Shown piece by piece: positions 35,949 through 45,962 of a DNA stretch of 64,000 bases. The notes beneath the pieces were generated by a model. The model was given only the letters and a program-made list of their open reading frames with translations. It was not told the origin of the DNA and did not search any database. Source of the stretch: Oceanobacillus jeddahensis (lineage in GTDB: Bacteria; Bacillota; Bacilli; Bacillales; Amphibacillaceae); assembly GCF_000750635.1 (NCBI RefSeq), contig NZ_CCDM010000001.1:1240001-1304000 (forward strand). Reading direction: 5' to 3'. Position 1 is the stretch's first letter. Every line of letters begins with the position of its first letter. Made by a program: the position numbers and the translations under genes.

Positions 35949-36020
35949 GAAGGAAAAAAGATATGAAGATGTGCTAATAATCATATATTTTTACAATGAT
36001 CGAATATTATTACCATAAAA

Positions 36021-36049
36021 TGAAAGCGTTTTTACGAATGATTTATAAT
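36021..36049 (+). promoter_or_regulatory. cre site and promoter of the hutUIG operon
   Basis: TGAAAGCGTTTTTA (36021-36034) matches 13 of 14 cre positions and overlaps the likely -35 region. TATAAT stands at 36044-36049. Catabolite repression of hut by CcpA is known in Bacillus subtilis and fits this layout. Confidence 0.6.
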
Positions 36050-36155
36050 TATCTATTATTTTTATCTTATTTCGAAATGAAGTGATCTATATTCCGTTTC
36101 TTCTCGTTGATAAAATAAGAATTATCAGAAGACTTCAATGAGGAGTGAATGTGTG

Positions 36156-37823
36156 ATGGAGGAGACGAAACCAAGAGAAATCAAGCAATACAGAGGTACG
36201 GAATTAAATACAAAAGGATGGATTCAAGAGGCTGCATTACGAATGTTAAATAATAACTTGCATCCGGATGTAGCGGAAAATCCGGATGAATTAGTCGTGT
36301 ATGGAGGAATAGGAAAAGCAGCAAGAAACTGGGAGTGTTATGAAGCGATTGTTGCTTCCTTAAAAGCTTTGGAAGAGGATGAGACATTATTAATTCAGTC
36401 TGGTAAGCCCGTAGCGGTTTTACCTTCTCATAAAGATGCACCGAAAGTATTAATTGCCAATTCAAATCTTGTTCCGGCTTGGGCGAATTGGGATCACTTT
36501 CATGAGCTGGATCAAAAAGGATTAATGATGTATGGACAAATGACAGCAGGAAGCTGGATTTATATTGGAAGCCAGGGGATTCTTCAAGGAACCTATGAAA
36601 CATTTGCGGAATGTGCCAAGCAGCATTTTCATGGCGATTTGGCTGGGACCATTTCAGTGACGGCGGGTCTCGGTGGAATGGGCGGTGCGCAGCCGCTCGC
36701 GGTAACGTTGAATGGCGGAGTTTGTATCGCGATTGAAGTAGATCAGCATCGAATCAATCGCCGAATCGAAACGAAGTATTTAGACACGTATACCGATGAT
36801 TTGGATGAAGCCATTCGTCTTGCTAATGAAGCCCGCTCGGAAAAGATAGCGTTGTCCATTGGCTTGTTGGGCAATGCAGCAGAATTGTTGCCGAAAATGA
36901 TTGAAAAAGAGTTCATCCCAGATGTGTTAACGGACCAAACCTCGGCGCATGATCCATTAAATGGGTATGTTCCTGAAGGATTCAGTCTGGAGAAGGCTGA
37001 TGATTTACGGGGAAAAGATGAAGCAGCATATGCGAAGCTTTCCAAAGCAAGCATGGCAAAGCATGTTGAAGCCATGCTGGAAATGCAAAAGCAGGGCGCT
37101 GTTACCTTTGATTATGGAAATAATATCCGTCAAGTAGCAAAAGACGAAGGAGTGGAAAATGCCTTTGATTTTCCTGGTTTTGTTCCAGCTTATATTCGTC
37201 CGCAATTTTGCGAGGGGAAAGGACCTTTCCGTTGGGTAGCATTATCGGGAGATCCAGAGGATATTTATAAAACGGATGAAGTTATTTTACGGGAATTTAG
37301 TGATAATAAGCATTTATGTAACTGGATTCGTATGGCTCGTGAAAAGGTGAGTTTCCAGGGGCTGCCTTCACGTATTTGCTGGCTGGGCTATGGAGAACGC
37401 GCCCGTTTTGGAAAAATTATTAATGAAATGGTTGCCAGTGGTGAAATAAGTGCTCCAATCGTTATCGGCCGTGATCATCTCGATTCTGGTTCTGTTGCTT
37501 CGCCGAATCGGGAAACAGAAGCGATGAAGGACGGAAGTGATGCAGTTGCGGATTGGCCAATTTTAAATGCTCTGATTAATAGTGTTGGTGGAGCAAGCTG
37601 GGTCAGTGTCCATCATGGCGGCGGGGTAGGAATGGGATATTCCCTTCATGCCGGCATGGTCATTGTAGCGGATGGAACAAAGGATGCGGAAAAACGGCTG
37701 GATCGTGTGTTGACGACGGATCCGGGAATGGGGGTTGTCCGTCATGCGGATGCAGGCTATGCGTTAGCCCAGGAAACAGCCCGCAAGAAGAACGTCAACA
37801 TTCCGATGTTAAAAGATCAATAA
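36156..37823 (+). CDS. hutU: Urocanate hydratase (urocanase)
   Basis: Second step of histidine breakdown: urocanate plus water to imidazolonepropionate, with tightly bound NAD+. The 555-residue protein shows the family segments [44 protein letters not shown] (NAD loop), the active-site Cys region [18 protein letters not shown]-type and [20 protein letters not shown] 36156 has GAGGAGTG 8 bases upstream. It is first of hutU-hutI-hutG and separated from them by a hairpin. In Bacillus subtilis it follows hutH instead. Confidence 0.97.
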   Translation: MEETKPREIKQYRGTELNTKGWIQEAALRMLNNNLHPDVAENPDELVVYGGIGKAARNWECYEAIVASLKALEEDETLLIQSGKPVAVLPSHKDAPKVLIANSNLVPAWANWDHFHELDQKGLMMYGQMTAGSWIYIGSQGILQGTYETFAECAKQHFHGDLAGTISVTAGLGGMGGAQPLAVTLNGGVCIAIEVDQHRINRRIETKYLDTYTDDLDEAIRLANEARSEKIALSIGLLGNAAELLPKMIEKEFIPDVLTDQTSAHDPLNGYVPEGFSLEKADDLRGKDEAAYAKLSKASMAKHVEAMLEMQKQGAVTFDYGNNIRQVAKDEGVENAFDFPGFVPAYIRPQFCEGKGPFRWVALSGDPEDIYKTDEVILREFSDNKHLCNWIRMAREKVSFQGLPSRICWLGYGERARFGKIINEMVASGEISAPIVIGRDHLDSGSVASPNRETEAMKDGSDAVADWPILNALINSVGGASWVSVHHGGGVGMGYSLHAGMVIVADGTKDAEKRLDRVLTTDPGMGVVRHADAGYALAQETARKKNVNIPMLKDQ

Positions 37824-37828
37824 TATAG

Positions 37829-37878
37829 ATAGCAATTCCCCGGGAAAAGCAGTTCTTTGACTGGGGAGTGCTATTTTA
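37829..37878 (+). terminator. Hairpin between hutU and hutI
   Basis: ATAGCAATTCCCC pairs with GGGGAGTGCTAT and is followed by TTTTA. It may lower expression of hutI-hutG relative to hutU, or act as an attenuator. Confidence 0.6.
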
Positions 37879-37925
37879 AATATCACTGGCAAATAGAGAA
37901 AATGTAACTTCAGGAGGGGAAAACA

Positions 37926-39200
37926 ATGACACAAAAGCTGTTTATTTCAAATGCGAACCAAGTAATTACTATGGCCGGACATTCTGATAAGCCTGCCAAA
38001 AAAGAGGCGATGTCCGACATAACAATTTTGGAACATGGGAGTATCTGGGTAGAAGATGGCAAAATTGTTGAGGTAGGTACAGATGCAGAAATGCGCGAAA
38101 AATACAAGGAACAACTTGATTCTGCCACGGAAATTGATGTATCGGGCAAAACTGTCACACCTGGTTTGATTGATCCACATACGCATCTTGTCCATGCGGG
38201 AACACGTGAAAATGAATATGCCATGCGTTTAAAAGGAAAAACCTATATGGAGATTATGGAATCCGGCGGCGGGATTCATGCTACAACCCGTGCTACACAG
38301 GCTGCCAGCTATGAAACATTATATGAAGCGTCAAAAAAACGTTTAGATAAGTTTTTATTACATGGTGTTACCACCGTTGAAGCAAAGAGCGGATATGGAT
38401 TAACACTTGAACATGAATTAAAACAGCTGGAAGTGGCAGAGCAGCTGCGGCAAAACCATCCAATGGATATTGTTTCTACATTTATGGGAGCGCATGCGGT
38501 GCCGCTAGATGAGAAAAAGAATCCGGAAACGTTTGTTACACGTGTCGTAGAGGAAATGATTCCGGAAGTAGCCGAAAGAAAACTGGCTACATTTAATGAT
38601 GTATTTTGTGAGCGCGGTGTATTTACACCAGAACAATCAAAGCGTGTACTGGAAGCAGGTAAACAGTATGGACTCATCCCTAAGATTCATGCAGATGAGA
38701 TTGAAGCCTATGCCGGAGCGGAATTAGCGGCAGAAGTGGGTGCCATTTCAGCGGATCATCTTCTTAAAGCATCCGACGCAGGGATTAAGGCGATGGCGGA
38801 AAAGGAAGTTGTTGGCGTTCTATTGCCAGGTACAGCATTTTTCTTAATGGCAGAATTTGCTCCTGCGAGGAAGATGATCGATGCAGGGGTTGCTGTTGCA
38901 TTGTCAACAGACCAAAATCCTGGATCTTCTCCTACGATTTCCTTGCCTTTCATCATGAATTTAGGCTGCTTGAAGATGAATATGACACCAGAAGAAGTAT
39001 TAACTGCGACGACGATTAATGCAGCGCATGCCATTGGATGTGCAGATGAAGCAGGGAGTCTGGAACCAGGGAAGAAGGCAGATATTACGATTTTTGATGT
39101 TCCTAATTATTTAACTTTATCGTATCAATATGGCATGAATCATGTAGATACGGTTATAAAATCCGGGAAGCAGCTTGTGGTGGAGGGGCGGTTACAATGA
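37926..39200 (+). CDS. hutI: Imidazolonepropionase
   Basis: Third step of histidine breakdown: opens 4-imidazolone-5-propionate to N-formimidoyl-glutamate. An amidohydrolase-fold zinc enzyme with HTH in LIDPHTHLVHAG, the HADEIEAYAG segment and the metal aspartate in LSTDQNPGSSPT. At 424 residues it is normal. GGAGGGG precedes the ATG. Its stop overlaps the hutG start by 4 bases, so the two are translationally coupled. Confidence 0.97.
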   Translation: MTQKLFISNANQVITMAGHSDKPAKKEAMSDITILEHGSIWVEDGKIVEVGTDAEMREKYKEQLDSATEIDVSGKTVTPGLIDPHTHLVHAGTRENEYAMRLKGKTYMEIMESGGGIHATTRATQAASYETLYEASKKRLDKFLLHGVTTVEAKSGYGLTLEHELKQLEVAEQLRQNHPMDIVSTFMGAHAVPLDEKKNPETFVTRVVEEMIPEVAERKLATFNDVFCERGVFTPEQSKRVLEAGKQYGLIPKIHADEIEAYAGAELAAEVGAISADHLLKASDAGIKAMAEKEVVGVLLPGTAFFLMAEFAPARKMIDAGVAVALSTDQNPGSSPTISLPFIMNLGCLKMNMTPEEVLTATTINAAHAIGCADEAGSLEPGKKADITIFDVPNYLTLSYQYGMNHVDTVIKSGKQLVVEGRLQ

Positions 39201-40195
39201 ACCATTATCCTTACCCAATGCTCCATAAGCCCAGCATGATATGGTCCAAACAGACAGAGCAAACAACAGATTTAAAGGTTCATGAATGGATTGAAACGAT
39301 TGGAGATACTGAGGTGGATTGGTCGCCGTATGATGTGACGATCCTCGGTGTCCCGCTTTCTAAATCCTCTATCAGTACATCGGCAGCCAGTGAAAATCCA
39401 GATGCGATGCGGCAAGCATGGAAATCCTTTGGTACGTACAATCTGGATGAAAATATAGATTTGGCGACGTTAAAGGTAGTAGATTTAGGAGATGTGAAGC
39501 AGCATGTAACAGACATCGCCTCTTCCCACCAAAATATTGAAGAAGCAATGGCGGCGATAAGAAGTCATCACCCGCATACTTTGCCGATTACGATGGGCGG
39601 TGATCACTCCATCACGGCTATGCTGGTAAAGGGCTGGGAAAAGGCGCATCCTAAGGAGACCATTGGAATTTTACAAATTGACTCTCATTTTGATTTACGT
39701 GATCTGAAAATATTTGGACCGGCAAATGGCACTCCGATCCGAAATATCATGGAGAGTGGTACGGTTAAAGGAGAGCATATCCACACTATTGGGCTGCATG
39801 GTTTCTTTAACGCAAAAGAACTAAAAGACGTTGCAGATCAAAATGGGATTCGTTATACCACTATGAAACAAGCACGTAAAGAAGGAGTAGAGCAAGTTAT
39901 TGCGCATGCATTAGAACAGCTGAGTCAACAAGTAGATACGATCTATTTAACAGTGGATATGGACGTATTAGATATTGTACATGGACCTGGGACACCTGCT
40001 GCAGCGCCAGGAGGGATGTATACAGAAGAATTATTTGATGCTGTTCAGCTTGCGGGAGAACATCCGAAAGTCAAAGCGATGGATATTGTTTGTCTGGATC
40101 CAAGAAAAGATGTAGCGCAAATTACGGTGAAAAATGCCGTTCATACGATGTTGTCGTTTTTGACTGGGTATTGTAAGAAGAGAAATAAAGGATAG
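39197..40195 (+). CDS. hutG: Formimidoylglutamase
   Basis: Final step: N-formimidoyl-glutamate to glutamate and formamide. Arginase/ureohydrolase family with the two-manganese site GGDHSIT, QIDSHFDLRD and VDMDVLD. Length 332. It overlaps hutI by ATGA. Its last ~60 bases contain a 31-base stretch repeated exactly 1.6 kb downstream, after the YjiH-type gene, which indicates a past recombination at this 3' end. Confidence 0.96.
   Translation: MNHYPYPMLHKPSMIWSKQTEQTTDLKVHEWIETIGDTEVDWSPYDVTILGVPLSKSSISTSAASENPDAMRQAWKSFGTYNLDENIDLATLKVVDLGDVKQHVTDIASSHQNIEEAMAAIRSHHPHTLPITMGGDHSITAMLVKGWEKAHPKETIGILQIDSHFDLRDLKIFGPANGTPIRNIMESGTVKGEHIHTIGLHGFFNAKELKDVADQNGIRYTTMKQARKEGVEQVIAHALEQLSQQVDTIYLTVDMDVLDIVHGPGTPAAAPGGMYTEELFDAVQLAGEHPKVKAMDIVCLDPRKDVAQITVKNAVHTMLSFLTGYCKKRNKG
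40137..40167 (+). repeat. 31-bp direct repeat, left copy (within hutG)
   Basis: Identical to 41746-41776. It encodes VHTMLSFLTG of HutG. The two copies bracket the YjiH-type gene. Confidence 0.9.
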
Positions 40196-40260
40196 TTATC
40201 GCAATAACTAAACCAATGGTGATAAAGTGAAACTTCCTCAAATGCGGGTTTTCTTTCATT

Positions 40261-40350
40261 CCTATTGAAGATTAAAGGAACAAAGGCTAAGTTTACGGTA
40301 TCGTGGGGCTGAGACTGGGGCTGCGATAAAAATTTTTGTTATGGGGATAT
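40261..40350. repeat. Degenerate family 2 repeat between hutG and the YjiH gene
   Basis: Contains GGCTAAGTTTACGG...GGGGCTGCGAT like the family 2 elements, but the closing CCCC arm is lost. No terminator is obvious in this gap, and no gene is present. Confidence 0.4.
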
Positions 40351-40393
40351 ATTGCTGACAGACTAAATTCAAATAAAAAAGGTTGGGTGTAAA

Positions 40394-41731
40394 ATGAGTG
40401 AGATTCAAACGACTAAATATGATGTTGATAATGATTATAATAATAATCGCAAAAATATTATCAAATTCAGCATTTATAGTTTAATAGGTGGATTTATGTT
40501 TTTTATCCCCATAACGATTAACGAAAATACTTCCATTATGCTAGACCATATGGTGACTTTCATTCGAAATAATTTTCCTGCTTTTGTACCTTATTATTTA
40601 TTAATAGTTATTGCTTTGGGTGCCATTTATCCGTTTATTAATGGTACATGGAATAAAGGTAAGGTAAATACAGTTCTATCTTTTTTTAAACTTTTAGGAT
40701 TAGTTGCTGCACTAATGATTGTTTTTAATATTGGGCCAGCGTGGTTATTTAATCCAGATATGGGACCTTTCATACTCAATAGTCTAGTTACACCTGTTGG
40801 CATTCTCGTTCCCATTGGTGCAGTATTCCTTGCACTTATAGTAAGTTATGGACTCTTAGAATTTATTGGAGTACTAATGCAAAGAATTATGAGACCTGTT
40901 TGGAAAACTCCCGGCCGTTCTGCAATTGATGCAGTTGCTTCATTTGTTGGCAGTTATTCAATTGGATTACTAATAACTAATCGTGTGTTCAAAGAAGGGA
41001 AGTATTCAGTAAAAGAGGCTTCAATTATCGCAACTGGATTCTCTACTGTTTCTGTGACGTTTATGGTAGTTGTTGCTAATACATTAGATTTAATGGGTAT
41101 TTGGAACCTGTATTTCTGGTCAACACTTGTCATCACATTTTTAGTAACGGCAATTACCGTACGATTATGGCCCCTGAATAAAATGAGTAATGAATACTAC
41201 GATGGGGCTGAACCTCAATATGAGGAAATAATTACAGAAAATCGCATAAAGGTAGCGTGGGAACAAGCGATGAAAGTTGCTGATAATGCCCCCAGTTTAT
41301 TTGAAAATATTAAAATGAATTTAAAGGATGGAATGGTAATGACGATGGCAATTCTACCATCCATTATGTCTATTGGTCTGCTGGGACTTGTGTTAGCGGA
41401 ATATACACCGATCTTTGATATTGTTGGCTATATCTTTTACCCTTTCACATGGTTGGTCCAATTACCTGAACCTTTATTAGCAGCGAAAGCCGTTTCCATG
41501 GGAATTGTAGAAATGTTTTTACCTGCTTTAATGGTGACGGAAGCAGTTTTAATAACGAAATATGTAATAGCTGTGGTATGTATTTCTTCTATCATCTTTT
41601 TTTCAGCTGTTGTGCCAGTTATTTTATCAACAGACATCCCAATTAGTATTCCAAAACTAATCGTAATATGGTTTGAAAGAGTTGTATTAACTATTTTAAT
41701 TGCTGCACCGGTTGGATATTTATTACTATAA
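40394..41731 (+). CDS. YjiH family membrane protein (nucleoside-recognition/Gate domain)
   Basis: 445-residue polytopic membrane protein with about ten hydrophobic segments, including Gate-domain motifs (FVGSYSIGLLITNRVFKEGK and GIVEMFLPALMV). The YjiH family has no settled substrate. Its place inside the hut locus, in the position held by the permease hutM in Bacillus subtilis, suggests transport of histidine, urocanate or a breakdown product. It is bracketed by 31-bp direct repeats of hutG sequence, so it seems to have been inserted. Ribosome site GGTTGGGTG. Confidence 0.85.
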   Translation: MSEIQTTKYDVDNDYNNNRKNIIKFSIYSLIGGFMFFIPITINENTSIMLDHMVTFIRNNFPAFVPYYLLIVIALGAIYPFINGTWNKGKVNTVLSFFKLLGLVAALMIVFNIGPAWLFNPDMGPFILNSLVTPVGILVPIGAVFLALIVSYGLLEFIGVLMQRIMRPVWKTPGRSAIDAVASFVGSYSIGLLITNRVFKEGKYSVKEASIIATGFSTVSVTFMVVVANTLDLMGIWNLYFWSTLVITFLVTAITVRLWPLNKMSNEYYDGAEPQYEEIITENRIKVAWEQAMKVADNAPSLFENIKMNLKDGMVMTMAILPSIMSIGLLGLVLAEYTPIFDIVGYIFYPFTWLVQLPEPLLAAKAVSMGIVEMFLPALMVTEAVLITKYVIAVVCISSIIFFSAVVPVILSTDIPISIPKLIVIWFERVVLTILIAAPVGYLLL

Positions 41732-41745
41732 GGTAAAAGCTATTC

Positions 41746-41804
41746 CCGTTCATACGATGTTGTCGTTTTTGACTGGTTATCAAAAAAGAAAAGCGATCAT
41801 ATAA
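41746..41804 (+). pseudogene. 3' fragment of a hutG gene
   Basis: After 31 bases identical to the end of hutG, the frame continues TGYQKRKAII and stops at TAA 41802, i.e. a slightly different HutG C-terminus. There is no start or upstream coding part. It is probably the old end of hutG, displaced when the YjiH segment arrived together with a new hutG end. Confidence 0.7.
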
Positions 41805-41863
41805 ATATAACAGGTTCGCAGGTGAAATACTTTTTCATTTTATATGAAATGCCATTAAAATAA

Positions 41864-41892
41864 TTGACTATTACCACTATTCAGATTATAAT
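41864..41892 (+). promoter_or_regulatory. Sigma-A promoter of hutP-hutH
   Basis: TTGACT and TATAAT with 17-base spacing, 55 bases upstream of hutP. It allows hutPH to be transcribed apart from hutUIG. Confidence 0.75.
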
Positions 41893-41947
41893 CGAAAATA
41901 GCTACTAGTAAAAAGTTTTATTTTTGAGGTAAAAAGGGAGCGCTTAC

Positions 41948-42385
41948 ATGTCGCAAAAAATTCGCATTGGAAAAATTGCCACACTGCTTGCTATGTTAGA
42001 TGAAAATGAGTACAGCTCCTTTGAATCCATTTTTGACGGGGTGGATACATGCCTTGGAAAAGTCGGGTCCATGAATATGCAGAAGGTTATTTCCGCAGTG
42101 GAAACAGCAGTGAAGAGAAGCGGATTAATTGAAGAAGGTATTTATCGGGAAACCCACGCATTATATCATACCATTGTTGAGGCGCTTGAAGGGGTAACCA
42201 GAGGACAGCTGGCGATTGGAGAGACAATGCGGACAGTAGGTCTTCGCTTTGCTGTTGTACGCGGGAAACCGTATGAAGAGGAAAAAGAAGGAGAATGGAT
42301 TGCCGTCGCCTTTTACGGGACAATTGGAGCGCCTATAAAAGGATTGGAGCATGAAGCGGTTGGTCTTGGAATTAATCATATTTAA
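41948..42385 (+). CDS. hutP: HutP, histidine-dependent RNA-binding antiterminator
   Basis: 145-residue regulator that binds hut mRNA in the presence of L-histidine and Mg2+ and prevents terminator formation. Conserved segments include [43 protein letters not shown] and the metal/histidine loop [20 protein letters not shown]. It is transcribed from its own promoter and lies just upstream of the terminator before hutH, as in Bacillus subtilis. Confidence 0.96.
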   Translation: MSQKIRIGKIATLLAMLDENEYSSFESIFDGVDTCLGKVGSMNMQKVISAVETAVKRSGLIEEGIYRETHALYHTIVEALEGVTRGQLAIGETMRTVGLRFAVVRGKPYEEEKEGEWIAVAFYGTIGAPIKGLEHEAVGLGINHI

Positions 42386-42464
42386 ATGTGTGTTCAAAAA
42401 TTCGATGTGTCATTTTTATTGAACTTTTTGAACATCTTCTTCAACAAACAAATAACGAAATCAT

Positions 42465-42535
42465 GACCTATAGTAACGAGACGTTAGGAGGTGATGATGG
42501 CTTACTTTAGTATGCCGTTATCGCCTCTTTTTGCT
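42465..42535 (+). promoter_or_regulatory. HutP-controlled attenuator between hutP and hutH
   Basis: GAGGTGAT...GGC pairs with GCC...ATCGCCTC and is followed by TTTTT, a clear terminator (42488-42532). UAG triplets (at about 42471, 42485 and 42508) lie upstream and within it; HutP recognises spaced UAG/NAG triplets. Histidine-dependent read-through into hutH is inferred from the known system. Confidence 0.75.
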
Positions 42536-42598
42536 GTTTTTTAGAGAAAGTCAGTGTAACGGAGCAGAAAAAATTCCGTTAAGAAGGAGGAAGAAACA

Positions 42599-44122
42599 AT
42601 GATTGAATTAACAGGCCATTCTTTAACGATTGAACAACTAAAAAGAATTTTGCTGGATAATGAAAAAGTATCCATTTCCGAAAAAAGCATGGAGGAAGTT
42701 CATGATAGCAGATGTGCTGTTGAACAAATTGTAGCAGATAGAGAAACGGTATATGGAATTAATACAGGCTTTGGAAAATTTAGTGATGTGATTATCAATC
42801 AAAAGGACGTTGAAAATTTACAATTAAATTTAATCCGTTCCCATGCATGCGGGATTGGTGAGCCTTTTCCGGAAATTGTATCACGTGCCATGATGGTACT
42901 GCGGTTGAATGCTTTGCTAAAAGGATTCTCAGGAGTTCGCGGCGTGTTGGTGGAATTACTGGCTGAATTAATTAATAAAAAGATCCATCCAGTCATTCCG
43001 CAACAGGGATCTTTAGGGGCATCAGGTGATTTGGCGCCATTGGCTCATTTGGCACTTGTTTTAATTGGAGAAGGGAAAGTCTATGATGAGTCCGGAAACG
43101 TAATTGATTCCGCTTCCGTTTTTTCTGAAAAAGGAATTCATCCGATTACATTGCAGGCAAAAGAAGGGCTGGCGCTTATCAATGGAACGCAGGCAATGGT
43201 TGCTATGGGGGTAGTCAATTATATTGAAGCGGAACAGCTTGCTTTTGATAGTGAATGGATTGCTGCAATGACAATGGAGGGGTTGGAAGGAATTGTTGAT
43301 GCTTTTCATCCAGCAATACATGAAGCAAGGGGATACCCGCAGCAAATAGAGGTGGCAAAAAGAATGCGGGAATGGTTAGACGGGAGCAGACTGACTACAA
43401 GACAGGGCGAAAAGCGGGTACAAGACGCGTATTCCCTGCGTTGTATTCCCCAAGTACATGGTGCGTCCTGGCAAGCACTTGATTACGTGAAGGAAAAACT
43501 GGAGATTGAGATGAATGCAGCCACGGATAATCCGCTGATCTTTGATGAAGGAGAGATTGTTATTTCAGGCGGGAATTTTCATGGCCAGCCGATCGCTTTT
43601 GCAATGGACTTTTTAAAAATTGCTGTGGCAGAATTAGCAAATATATCAGAGCGCCGTACTGAGCGGTTAGTGAATCCACAGCTAAATGAATTACCTGCCT
43701 TTTTAAGCTCAGAACCCGGTTTGCAATCGGGAGCGATGATTATGCAATACGCTGCGGCATCCCTTGTATCGGAAAATAAAACCTTAGCACATCCTGCAAG
43801 CGTGGATTCCATCCCATCCTCTGCCAATCAGGAGGATCATGTCAGTATGGGGACAACGGCATCAAGACATGCAGGAATGATAATACAGAATGCACGACGT
43901 GTGTTAGCGATTGAATGTATTTGTTCCCTGCAGGCAGCGGAATATCAAGGCGTAGAAAACCTGTCGCCGAAATTAAAGAAAAAATGGGAGAAGATGCGTC
44001 TTGTTGTACCGAGCATTACCGAAGACAGAGTTTTTTCAGAGGATATAGAGAATCTTAATCAGACATTACACCCGCTGTATCATAACAATAACTTTTTTAA
44101 AAAAGAAATTTCTATTAAATAA
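42599..44122 (+). CDS. hutH: Histidine ammonia-lyase
   Basis: First step of histidine breakdown: L-histidine to trans-urocanate and ammonia. The MIO cofactor forms from Ala141-Ser142-Gly143 in [12 protein letters not shown]. Other family segments: [25 protein letters not shown] and NEDHVSMG-like QEDHVSMGT. Length 507 is normal. AAGGAGGAAG precedes the ATG. It is controlled by the upstream HutP attenuator and separated from hutUIG by the YjiH gene. Confidence 0.97.
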   Translation: MIELTGHSLTIEQLKRILLDNEKVSISEKSMEEVHDSRCAVEQIVADRETVYGINTGFGKFSDVIINQKDVENLQLNLIRSHACGIGEPFPEIVSRAMMVLRLNALLKGFSGVRGVLVELLAELINKKIHPVIPQQGSLGASGDLAPLAHLALVLIGEGKVYDESGNVIDSASVFSEKGIHPITLQAKEGLALINGTQAMVAMGVVNYIEAEQLAFDSEWIAAMTMEGLEGIVDAFHPAIHEARGYPQQIEVAKRMREWLDGSRLTTRQGEKRVQDAYSLRCIPQVHGASWQALDYVKEKLEIEMNAATDNPLIFDEGEIVISGGNFHGQPIAFAMDFLKIAVAELANISERRTERLVNPQLNELPAFLSSEPGLQSGAMIMQYAAASLVSENKTLAHPASVDSIPSSANQEDHVSMGTTASRHAGMIIQNARRVLAIECICSLQAAEYQGVENLSPKLKKKWEKMRLVVPSITEDRVFSEDIENLNQTLHPLYHNNNFFKKEISIK

Positions 44123-44159
44123 AGAAAAAGAGGGAGTATTTATCGGTTTTTATCGCAGT

Positions 44160-44348
44160 ATAACTGGCTGGGACTGGGGCTGCGGTTACTCGCCCCATCG
44201 AAGGGCTTTATAAGACTCCCACTTCTAGAATAGAGGAAGCTCGAAAATTCTAAGTGGGAGATCCAACAGCCAGTAACGGTCCGATCCGTTCAACTACCAT
44301 TCATTGAGGGATGAAGAAAAACTCCTAATGAATGAAGTTTCGTTTTAT
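44160..44348. repeat. Structured intergenic repeat, family 2, copy between hutH and the YuiF gene
   Basis: The core is GGGGC-N11-GCCCC at 44176-44196 with the loop TGCGGTTACTC. It is followed by hairpins ACTCCCACTT...AAGTGGGAG and CATTCATT...AATGAATG, and the shared end GAATGAAGTTTCGTTTTATGA. Compared with the 28859 copy, the fourth stem pair has changed from A-T to G-C, keeping pairing. Confidence 0.75.
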
Positions 44349-44432
44349 GAAAACGGCAGTGTTATCATTCGAGATTATTTTAACTCGCATGATACCTCAT
44401 AAAAGATTGAAAAATAAAGGGGGAGTTGGGAG

Positions 44433-45746
44433 ATGCTTACAAATGCAGTTTTAGTCAGTGTGCTTGTGATGGTAGTGGTAAGTTTATTTCGTGTCAATGT
44501 TTTATTTGCCATTATTCTTGCAGCTTTAACGGCTGGTTTAATGTCTGGAATGAGTTTGGCTGATGCAGCGGAACTGATGGTGTCGGGCATGGGGGGACAG
44601 TCAAACACAGCATTAAGCTATGTTCTGCTGGGAATATTTGCTGTGATGATTGGTTTATCAGGAATTACTACAATCCTGGTAAATAAGATGTTAACACTTT
44701 TTAAAGGTAAAAAAATGGCACTTGTTTTGACTATTGCCGGAATCGCTTGTTTGTCACAAAATATCGTACCTGTACACATTGCTTTTATACCTATTTTAAT
44801 TCCGCCATTGTTAGGTCTGTTTAATAAATTAAAATTAGATAGGCGGGCAGTGGCTGCTGCATTAACATTTGGACTTAAAGCGCCTTATATGACAATACCG
44901 GTAGGCTTCGGATTAATATTTCAAGGGATTATTCGGGATGAAATGATCGCAAATAACATGCCTATTACCTTGAATGAGGTAACGATGTCTATGTTGATAC
45001 CCGGGGCAGGAATGGTAGTCGGATTATTGGTAGCTATTTTTATCACGTACCGTAAAGATCATCTGCCTAAGGAAAGCCGGCCGGATGAAGCGAATATAGA
45101 AGTTGCGTACACAGAAGAAAAAGGAACTTGGGGATTTTATCAATGGATGACAATTATCGCGATTATCGCAGCATTGGTAACACAGCTTATAACGGAATCA
45201 CTTATTCTTGGAGCGTTGGCCGGGATCATTATCCTGTTTGCAACGAGAGTAATAAAAATGAACGAGAATGAAAAAGTGGTCCAAAAAGGTATTGGAATGA
45301 TGGGGATGATAGCTTTTATTATGCTGGTTGCTTCCGGTTATGCGACCGTACTGCAGGAAACAGGAGACATTGAAAAGCTTGTTGAACAGGCAATTTCTAT
45401 GGTCGGCACATCATCGTTTCTGATTGCTACGACGATGTTGGTGGTTGGATTATTTATCACAATGGGTATTGGTACATCGTTTGGTACAATTCCTATCCTG
45501 GCAGCATTATATGTACCAATTTGTGCAGCCGCTGGTTTATCCCCATTGGCAACTGCAGCGCTTATTGGAACAGCAGGTGCTTTAGGAGATGCGGGATCAC
45601 CTGCTTCTGACAGTACGCTTGGACCAACTGCCGGGTTAAATGCTGATGGAAGGCATAATCATATATGGGATACGTGTGTCCCTACATTTTTGCATTATAA
45701 TATTCCATTATTTATATGCGGAGTAATTGCAGCAGTAATTTTATAA
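44433..45746 (+). CDS. YuiF-type transporter (Na+/H+ antiporter / amino acid permease family)
   Basis: 437-residue membrane protein with about eleven hydrophobic segments, of the NhaC/YuiF group. Typical segments are SQNIVPVHIAFIPILIPPLL, LKAPYMTIPVGFGLIFQGI and GALGDAGSPASDSTLGPTAG. Relatives are called Na+/H+ antiporters or histidine permeases on context. Being next to hutH, a role as histidine importer in place of hutM is plausible. AAGGGGGAGTTGGGAG precedes the ATG. It is closed by a strong terminator. Confidence 0.85.
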   Translation: MLTNAVLVSVLVMVVVSLFRVNVLFAIILAALTAGLMSGMSLADAAELMVSGMGGQSNTALSYVLLGIFAVMIGLSGITTILVNKMLTLFKGKKMALVLTIAGIACLSQNIVPVHIAFIPILIPPLLGLFNKLKLDRRAVAAALTFGLKAPYMTIPVGFGLIFQGIIRDEMIANNMPITLNEVTMSMLIPGAGMVVGLLVAIFITYRKDHLPKESRPDEANIEVAYTEEKGTWGFYQWMTIIAIIAALVTQLITESLILGALAGIIILFATRVIKMNENEKVVQKGIGMMGMIAFIMLVASGYATVLQETGDIEKLVEQAISMVGTSSFLIATTMLVVGLFITMGIGTSFGTIPILAALYVPICAAAGLSPLATAALIGTAGALGDAGSPASDSTLGPTAGLNADGRHNHIWDTCVPTFLHYNIPLFICGVIAAVIL

Positions 45747-45788
45747 AATGAAATTTTCCAGATGATTTTCTTTGAAAGTTTTGGTTTT

Positions 45789-45842
45789 AGAGTCTTGATA
45801 GCAGGGTGATTCGCTTAGATCCTGCTATTAGGACTCTTTTTA
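45789..45842 (+). terminator. Terminator after the YuiF gene
   Basis: AGAGTC...ATAGCAGG pairs with CCTGCTAT...GACTCTTTTT. Confidence 0.9.
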
Positions 45843-45889
45843 ATTCCTCTCCAAATCCTCCCGGCATAATAAAACTTTTCGGCAATCCT

Positions 45890-45916
45890 TCATATCCTCT
45901 TCTATTCAGCCGATAT
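45890..45916 (+). promoter_or_regulatory. Putative sigma-D promoter of flagellin 2
   Basis: GCCGATAT (core 45910) with TCAT 16 bases upstream, 47 bases before the start codon. Confidence 0.6.
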
Positions 45917-45962
45917 ATTTAATAACAAATCCATTTGAATCAGGTGGGAGGGATTATTATTA

